Assembly: GCF_013623775.1 (NCBI RefSeq)
Contig: NZ_JABFAM010000010.1
Coordinates: forward strand, 93,550-157,549
Length of the DNA stretch: 64,000 nucleotides
Direction: 5' to 3'
Source of the DNA: Rufibacter sp. XAAS-G3-1
Lineage (GTDB): Bacteria > Bacteroidota > Bacteroidia > Cytophagales > Hymenobacteraceae
Part shown: positions 59,772 to 64,000 of the stretch, one piece after another
Layout: each line of letters begins with the position of its first letter
Position numbering within the stretch: position 1 is the first letter of the stretch
Notes under the pieces: model-generated
What the model was told of the DNA's origin: nothing
What the model saw: the letters and a program-made list of their open reading frames with translations, nothing else
Database searches by the model: none
Translations under genes and position numbers: made by a program

Positions 59772-62700
59772 ATGAAAGAACAAACCCAGAGGCCCCAGGG
59801 GCTCTCCTTCACCCGGCGCTTCACCCAGGAAGGCCAATCCCCTTTCCAGCAGTTTGACTATGAACAGAGAACCTCGGTCATCAAGACTCCTAACGGAGAC
59901 GTGGTGGCTGAGCTGAAAGACGTGGAAATACCGGCGCAATGGTCGCAGATTGCCACTGATATTCTGGCGCAGAAATACCTTAGGCGCGCGGGTGTGCCGC
60001 AGCCCGACGGCAGCCTGGGGGCCGAGACTTCTGTGAAACAGGTAGTGCACCGGCTGGTGAACTGCTGGCGCGCGTGGGGCAACCGGTACGGCTATTTCAA
60101 AAGCGAGCCAGACGCGCAGGTGTTTTATGACGAGCTGGTGTTTATGCTGCTGGGCCAGTATGCCGCGCCCAATTCGCCGCAATGGTTCAACACGGGCCTG
60201 TATGCCTCTTACGGCATCACCGAGAAATCTGAAGGCCATTTCTATGTTGACCCAGACACCGGGGAACTGCGGGAATCTACGTCCTCTTATGAGCGCCCGC
60301 AGCCGCACGCCTGCTTCATTCTTTCGGCGGAGGATAACCTGACCCAGCAAGGCGGCATCATGGATTTGCTGTTGCAGGAGGCGCGGGTGTTCAAGTACGG
60401 CTCGGGGGTGGGCACCAACTACTCCAACATCAGGGGCAAAGACGAACCCCTTTCGGGCGGCGGGACTTCCTCCGGCCTCCTGTCTTTCCTGAAGGTGGGC
60501 GACCGCGCGGCCGGGGCCATCAAATCGGGCGGCACCACCCGCCGGGCCGCTAAGATGGTGAGCCTTGATGTAGACCACCCCGAAATTGAGGCGTTCATCA
60601 ACTGGAAGAAAGACGAGGAGAAAAAGGTGGCCGCGCTCATTGCCGCGGGTTATTCCTCTGACTACGAGGGCGAGGCCTACCAAACCGTCTCCGGGCAGAA
60701 CAGCAACAACTCGGTGCGCATCCCTAACCGCTTCTTTGAGGCGCTGGCGCAAAACCAGGACTGGCACCTGACCGCCCGCACCTCTAAAAACGTGGTGAAG
60801 TCGCTTCCGGCGCAAGACCTCTGGCAGCAACTGAACGAGGCGGCCTGGGCCTGCGCTGACCCCGCCGTGCAGTTTGACACCACCATCAATGACTGGCACA
60901 CCTGTCCGGCCGAAGGGCGCATCAACGCCTCCAACCCCTGCTCTGAGTACATGTTCCTGGACAACACCGCCTGCAATCTGGCGTCTTTGAACCTGATGTC
61001 CTTCTATAACCAGAAAACGCAGGAGTTTGACACCGATGCCTTCGCGCACGCCTGCCGCCTCTGGACGGTGGTGTTGGAGATTTCGGTGCTCATGGCGCAG
61101 TTCCCGTCAGCAGAAGTGGCGCTTCGCTCCTACCAGTACCGCACAATTGGGCTGGGGTACGCCAATCTGGGCGCGCTGCTCATGGTTCAGGGCCTGCCCT
61201 ATGACAGTGACACCGCCCGGGCCGTGGCCGCCGGCATTACCTCTCTCATGACCGCCTCGGCTTACCAGACCTCGGCAGAACTGGCCTTGGTTTTAGGAGC
61301 CTTCCCTAAGTATGAACTGAACCGGGAGGCCATGCTGCGCGTGATGAGAAACCACCAGCACGCGGCCTATCACCAACCCGACCAGTATGAAGGACTGCAC
61401 ATCGCCCCCGTGGGGCTTGACCAGAAACTTTGTCCGGGCAACGTGCTGCAAGCGGCCAAACACGCGTGGGCCGAGGCGCTACGGCTGGGCGGGTTGCACG
61501 GCTTCCGAAACGCGCAAGCCACCGTCATTGCCCCCACCGGCACCATTGGCCTGCTCATGGACTGCGACACCACGGGCGTGGAGCCAGATTTCGCCCTGGT
61601 GAAATTCAAGAAACTCGCCGGGGGCGGATATTTTAAAATCATCAACCAATCTATTCCGCTGGCGCTGGAACGGCTGGGCTACTCCCCGCAGGAAATGACC
61701 GCCATTGTGAACTACGCCAAAGGGCACGCCACCTTGCAAGGGGCCCCACACCTGCACCCAGCCGCGTTGCTGGACAAGGGTTTTCTGCCGGCGGAAGTGG
61801 AGAAACTGGAGGCGGCGCTGCCCACTGCGTATGATGTACCCGGCTTGTTCAGTGCCTACACCCTGGGCGAGGCTTGCCTGCAACGGTTGGGCTTCTCTCC
61901 CGCCCACTACCAAAAGCCAGACTTCCAACTGCTGAAAGAGTTAGGATTCACGCCCCTCCAAGTACAGGAGGCCACTGACTACCTCTTCGGCACCATGACC
62001 TTGGAAGGCGCGCCCTACCTGCAGGAAAAACACTATGCGGTGTTTGACTGCGCCAACCGCTGCGGCACCAAAGGCACCCGCTTCATCAGCCCCGATGGGC
62101 ACATTCACATGATGGCCGCCGTGCAACCCTTCATTTCCGGGGCCATCTCCAAGACCATCAACCTGCCCCAGGAAACCACCGTGTCAGAAGTGGCCCGCTG
62201 CTATGAGACCTCCTGGAAACTGGGGCTGAAAGCCTGCTCCCTCTACCGCGACGGCAGCAAACTTTCCCAACCGCTCACCTCAAAAACAGCAGACACCACG
62301 CAGGAGACCGTTGAAAAGGAAGAACCCGCGCAGAAAGAACTTCTGTACAGCAGCGAGCAGGTGCTCAAAGCCGCCCAAGTCATTCTGGCCGAGGCTCCCA
62401 ATGATTCGTTCCGGCAGAAATTGTCGCACATGGTGGAACGGCGCAAATTGCCAGACAAGCGCAACGGCTTCACCCAAAAGGCGAAGATTGACGGCCACAC
62501 CGTGTACCTCAGAACCGGAGAGTACGCAGACGGCAGCCTGGGCGAAGTGTTCATTGACATGTACAAAGAAGGCGCGTCTTTCAGGTCTATCCTGAACTGC
62601 TTCGCCATTTCGGTGTCCTTGGGCCTGCAGTACGGCGTGCCGCTGGAGGAATTCGTGAACCGCTTCACCTTCACCCGCTTTGAACCCGCCGGACGCGTAG

Positions 62701-63080
62701 AGCACCCAAATATCAAACAATCGACCTCGGTGTTCGACTACCTCTTCCGGCTGCTGGGCTATGAGTATCTGGGCAGGACAGATTTGGTGCACGTGCCTTC
62801 GCTTGAACAGGAAGCTTTGGCGGAAGAGACGCCTACGGCTATTAAGGCGGAAGCGCCCCCTGTTGAAACCCCGCCCGTTCACAGAAACAACTCCCACGCC
62901 ACCGGTAAAATTTCTCAACCAACCGTCCTTCTCTCCCCATCCTTGAAAGAGCAAACCCAACAGGTATTGGCCAGCATGATGGGAGACGCCCCCATCTGCC
63001 ACTCCTGCGGCCATCTCACCATCCGCTCGGGCACCTGCTACAAATGCCTGAACTGCGGCAATAGTCTGGGGTGTAGTTAA
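59772..63080 (+). CDS. nrdJ: Vitamin B12-dependent ribonucleotide reductase (class II)
   Basis: ATG 59772 gives 1102 aa; GTG 59733 would add 13 residues of no known role. It reduces ribonucleotides with adenosylcobalamin, oxygen-independently. Visible: GQYAAPNSPQWFNTGL, FKYGSGVGTNYSNIRG, INASNPCSEYMFLDNTACNL (substrate and catalytic Cys), ATVIAPTGTIGLLMDCDTTG, an insert with two helical repeats (QEMTAIVNYAKGHATLQGAP, VQEATDYLFGTMTLEGAP), then GAISKTINLP and KLGLKACSLYRDG. The end carries a zinc ribbon, C-HSCG...CYKCLNCGNSLGC, typical of the NrdJ-Z subfamily and used to reduce the active site. No nrd partner is nearby. Confidence 0.96.
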   Translation: MKEQTQRPQGLSFTRRFTQEGQSPFQQFDYEQRTSVIKTPNGDVVAELKDVEIPAQWSQIATDILAQKYLRRAGVPQPDGSLGAETSVKQVVHRLVNCWRAWGNRYGYFKSEPDAQVFYDELVFMLLGQYAAPNSPQWFNTGLYASYGITEKSEGHFYVDPDTGELRESTSSYERPQPHACFILSAEDNLTQQGGIMDLLLQEARVFKYGSGVGTNYSNIRGKDEPLSGGGTSSGLLSFLKVGDRAAGAIKSGGTTRRAAKMVSLDVDHPEIEAFINWKKDEEKKVAALIAAGYSSDYEGEAYQTVSGQNSNNSVRIPNRFFEALAQNQDWHLTARTSKNVVKSLPAQDLWQQLNEAAWACADPAVQFDTTINDWHTCPAEGRINASNPCSEYMFLDNTACNLASLNLMSFYNQKTQEFDTDAFAHACRLWTVVLEISVLMAQFPSAEVALRSYQYRTIGLGYANLGALLMVQGLPYDSDTARAVAAGITSLMTASAYQTSAELALVLGAFPKYELNREAMLRVMRNHQHAAYHQPDQYEGLHIAPVGLDQKLCPGNVLQAAKHAWAEALRLGGLHGFRNAQATVIAPTGTIGLLMDCDTTGVEPDFALVKFKKLAGGGYFKIINQSIPLALERLGYSPQEMTAIVNYAKGHATLQGAPHLHPAALLDKGFLPAEVEKLEAALPTAYDVPGLFSAYTLGEACLQRLGFSPAHYQKPDFQLLKELGFTPLQVQEATDYLFGTMTLEGAPYLQEKHYAVFDCANRCGTKGTRFISPDGHIHMMAAVQPFISGAISKTINLPQETTVSEVARCYETSWKLGLKACSLYRDGSKLSQPLTSKTADTTQETVEKEEPAQKELLYSSEQVLKAAQVILAEAPNDSFRQKLSHMVERRKLPDKRNGFTQKAKIDGHTVYLRTGEYADGSLGEVFIDMYKEGASFRSILNCFAISVSLGLQYGVPLEEFVNRFTFTRFEPAGRVEHPNIKQSTSVFDYLFRLLGYEYLGRTDLVHVPSLEQEALAEETPTAIKAEAPPVETPPVHRNNSHATGKISQPTVLLSPSLKEQTQQVLASMMGDAPICHSCGHLTIRSGTCYKCLNCGNSLGCS

Positions 63081-63100
63081 AGTGAGAAAGCGTTTAACGC

Positions 63101-63140
63101 GCAGGGCCAGTCTGTTACAACAGACTGGCCCTGCTGTTTT
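63101..63140 (+). terminator. nrdJ terminator
   Basis: Perfect 15-bp arms GCAGGGCCAGTCTGT and complement with loop TACA, then TGTTTTT, 20 nt after the stop. A GTTTTTAGCC palindrome follows. Confidence 0.85.
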
Positions 63141-63263
63141 TAGCCTGTTTTGGTAAAAACCCACCAAAAACGGCTGCAAACCAAGCGTAGAGACCAGGCA
63201 CCGCCTCGTCTCCACAAATGAAAAAACGACCGCCGTTTTTGCCCTGGTTTAGCGAAAACAGGG
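63137..63263. repeat. Palindromes and GAGACCAGGCACCGCCTCGT hairpin
   Basis: TTTTAGCCTGTTTTGG...CCAAAAACGG, then GAGACCAGGC-ACC-GCCTCGTCTC (near 63190, as at 59545) and GTTTTTGCCCTGG...CAGGGTTAAAACGA overlapping the end of the last gene. Confidence 0.55.
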
Positions 63264-64000
63264 TTAAAACGAAGCTTCTTTCTTGTTCCTGAACTGCCCT
63301 AAAAAGAACAGCAGAATCCCCAATGGCAGAAAAATGCTGGCCGTGAACAACAGCGCATGGTACTCAGGAATGTCCCCCATTTGCAGCCACAAGAAGGTGC
63401 CTTGCAGAAACAGAAGCGCTTCTGTGGTGAAGAAGGCCAACACGAAGATCCCCATTCCCCACCTGCTCTTTCTTCCGCGGAAGGTGAGCCAGCCTTGTTG
63501 CCCCAAAAAGGCAAACACGAAGAAACTGATGCACCCAATGAGCACCAGGTGCAGGTACCCAATGATGAAAAACCGGAGTTGGAACGCTACATCTGCCAGG
63601 TAGGGGAAAGCCGTAGCCATCTGCATCAGAGCCTTCAGCCCCAAGGCAGCTGCGGCCAATTTGAGCAATAGGCGCGGCCATGGGTGAAAGAGCTGAAACA
63701 ACTTTTTGCGCTCTGGCAGCAGGAACAGCACCACCACCGCCGCCACCTGGGCCAAAGCAGCCAGGCCGCCCAGCCAATACACCCAACCGGCTGGTTTTAT
63801 CCAGAGCACCGACAGCAGAAAAGCGGGCAGACAGGCCCAGAACAGAAGCCGGAACACTGTCTGGCCTTTGGTTGGGCTGGAAAGAAGGTGGTGGTGCTCC
63901 AACAGCCAGAAAAACAGCCCCAGCACCGCAAACGTAAACCAGCCGTTGTACTGGAAATGCAGGTAGAAATAGATGGCGTTGAAGTATAACTCGCTTCCGC
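63264..64000 (-). CDS. Multi-pass membrane protein, cytochrome-oxidase-like, 5' end outside window
   Basis: At least 245 aa, open to the window edge; the first codons seen read ELYFNAIYFYLHFQYNGWFTF, which is internal sequence, so GTG 63926 is not the start. Six or more hydrophobic helices follow (LLFWACLPAFLLSVLW, WLGGLAALAQVAAVVVLFLL, FIIGYLHLVLIGCISFFVFAF, MGIFVLAFFTTEALLFL, LLFTASIFLPLGILLFFL). The YLHFQYNGW block with His is common in Bacteroidota haem-copper-oxidase-like membrane proteins near NO genes. The family is tentative. Confidence 0.7.
   Translation of the reverse strand, partial: GSELYFNAIYFYLHFQYNGWFTFAVLGLFFWLLEHHHLLSSPTKGQTVFRLLFWACLPAFLLSVLWIKPAGWVYWLGGLAALAQVAAVVVLFLLPERKKLFQLFHPWPRLLLKLAAAALGLKALMQMATAFPYLADVAFQLRFFIIGYLHLVLIGCISFFVFAFLGQQGWLTFRGRKSRWGMGIFVLAFFTTEALLFLQGTFLWLQMGDIPEYHALLFTASIFLPLGILLFFLGQFRNKKEASF

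Noticed and set aside
1..64000. tRNA genes, CRISPR arrays, prophage, replication origin
   Set aside because: No cloverleaf with a GTTCGAnTC arm, no regular spaced repeats, no phage structural genes and no DnaA-box cluster were seen by eye.

Overview
The window looks like chromosomal DNA of a Bacteroidota bacterium, most likely a Cytophagales/Hymenobacteraceae member (Rufibacter, Pontibacter or Hymenobacter type). This rests on SusC/TonB-type receptors, families such as DUF4377, DUF2279 and DUF2027-Smr, promoters of the Bacteroidota form (TTG/TTTG, about 20 nt, TAnnTTTG), near absence of Shine-Dalgarno sites, about 50% GC, and intergenic regions packed with palindromic repeats. The genus is inference.

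Layout. 1-5 kb: a short MITE-like element, then a Cys-motif small protein, a TonB-dependent receptor and an Asp-box lipoprotein. 5-10 kb: ABC permease and ATPase, divergent from a TesA-like lipoprotein esterase. 10-11 kb: accessory patch with an orphan gene, a cassette-like hairpin, a broken transposase and a DUF4377 lipoprotein. 11.6-21.4 kb (minus strand): trpE-G-D-C-F-B-A, a DAHP synthase, then an aromatic-amino-acid-hydroxylase homologue that lacks iron ligands. A Trp leader peptide with attenuator lies at the front, and a separate terminator/antiterminator leader lies before the hydroxylase-like gene. 21.4-27.3 kb: DUF2279 protein, hicAB, acetoacetate-decarboxylase-like protein, DUF2027-Smr protein, unusual pyruvate kinase. 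27.8-28.3 kb: RNase P RNA with an overgrown hairpin. 28.7-30.1 kb: carbonic anhydrase and START-domain protein. 30.9-34.2 kb: a Phe/Tyr leader peptide and attenuator, pheA, an aminotransferase and a DAHP synthase/chorismate mutase fusion. 34.5-34.9 kb: IS1-type deletion derivative. 35-45 kb: PQQ-type dehydrogenase, alpha/beta hydrolase, Gly-rich outer-membrane barrel, FAD/Fe-S oxidase. 44.9-47.7 kb: low-GC accessory island with a DUF1778/GNAT toxin-antitoxin pair, a broken duplicate of the oxidase 3' end, and a nucleotidyltransferase-DUF262 gene pair. 47.9-53.8 kb: SRPBCC and NTF2 proteins, a GH10-like lipoprotein-type hydrolase, a K+ channel with zinc ribbon, and an NtrC-like regulator with no DNA-binding domain. 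54.7-59.2 kb (minus): a nitric-oxide/iron-sulphur stress operon. 59.8-63.1 kb: B12-dependent ribonucleotide reductase. 63.3-64 kb: a membrane protein running off the end.

The two aromatic operons form one story. Each has its own DAHP synthase and its own ribosome-mediated attenuator (Trp codons in one, Phe/Tyr codons in the other), and a hydroxylase-like protein with lost metal ligands sits behind a third terminator-type leader. The best candidates for undescribed biology are that hydroxylase-like gene with its leader, the nucleotidyltransferase-DUF262 pair, and several dispersed structured repeat families.
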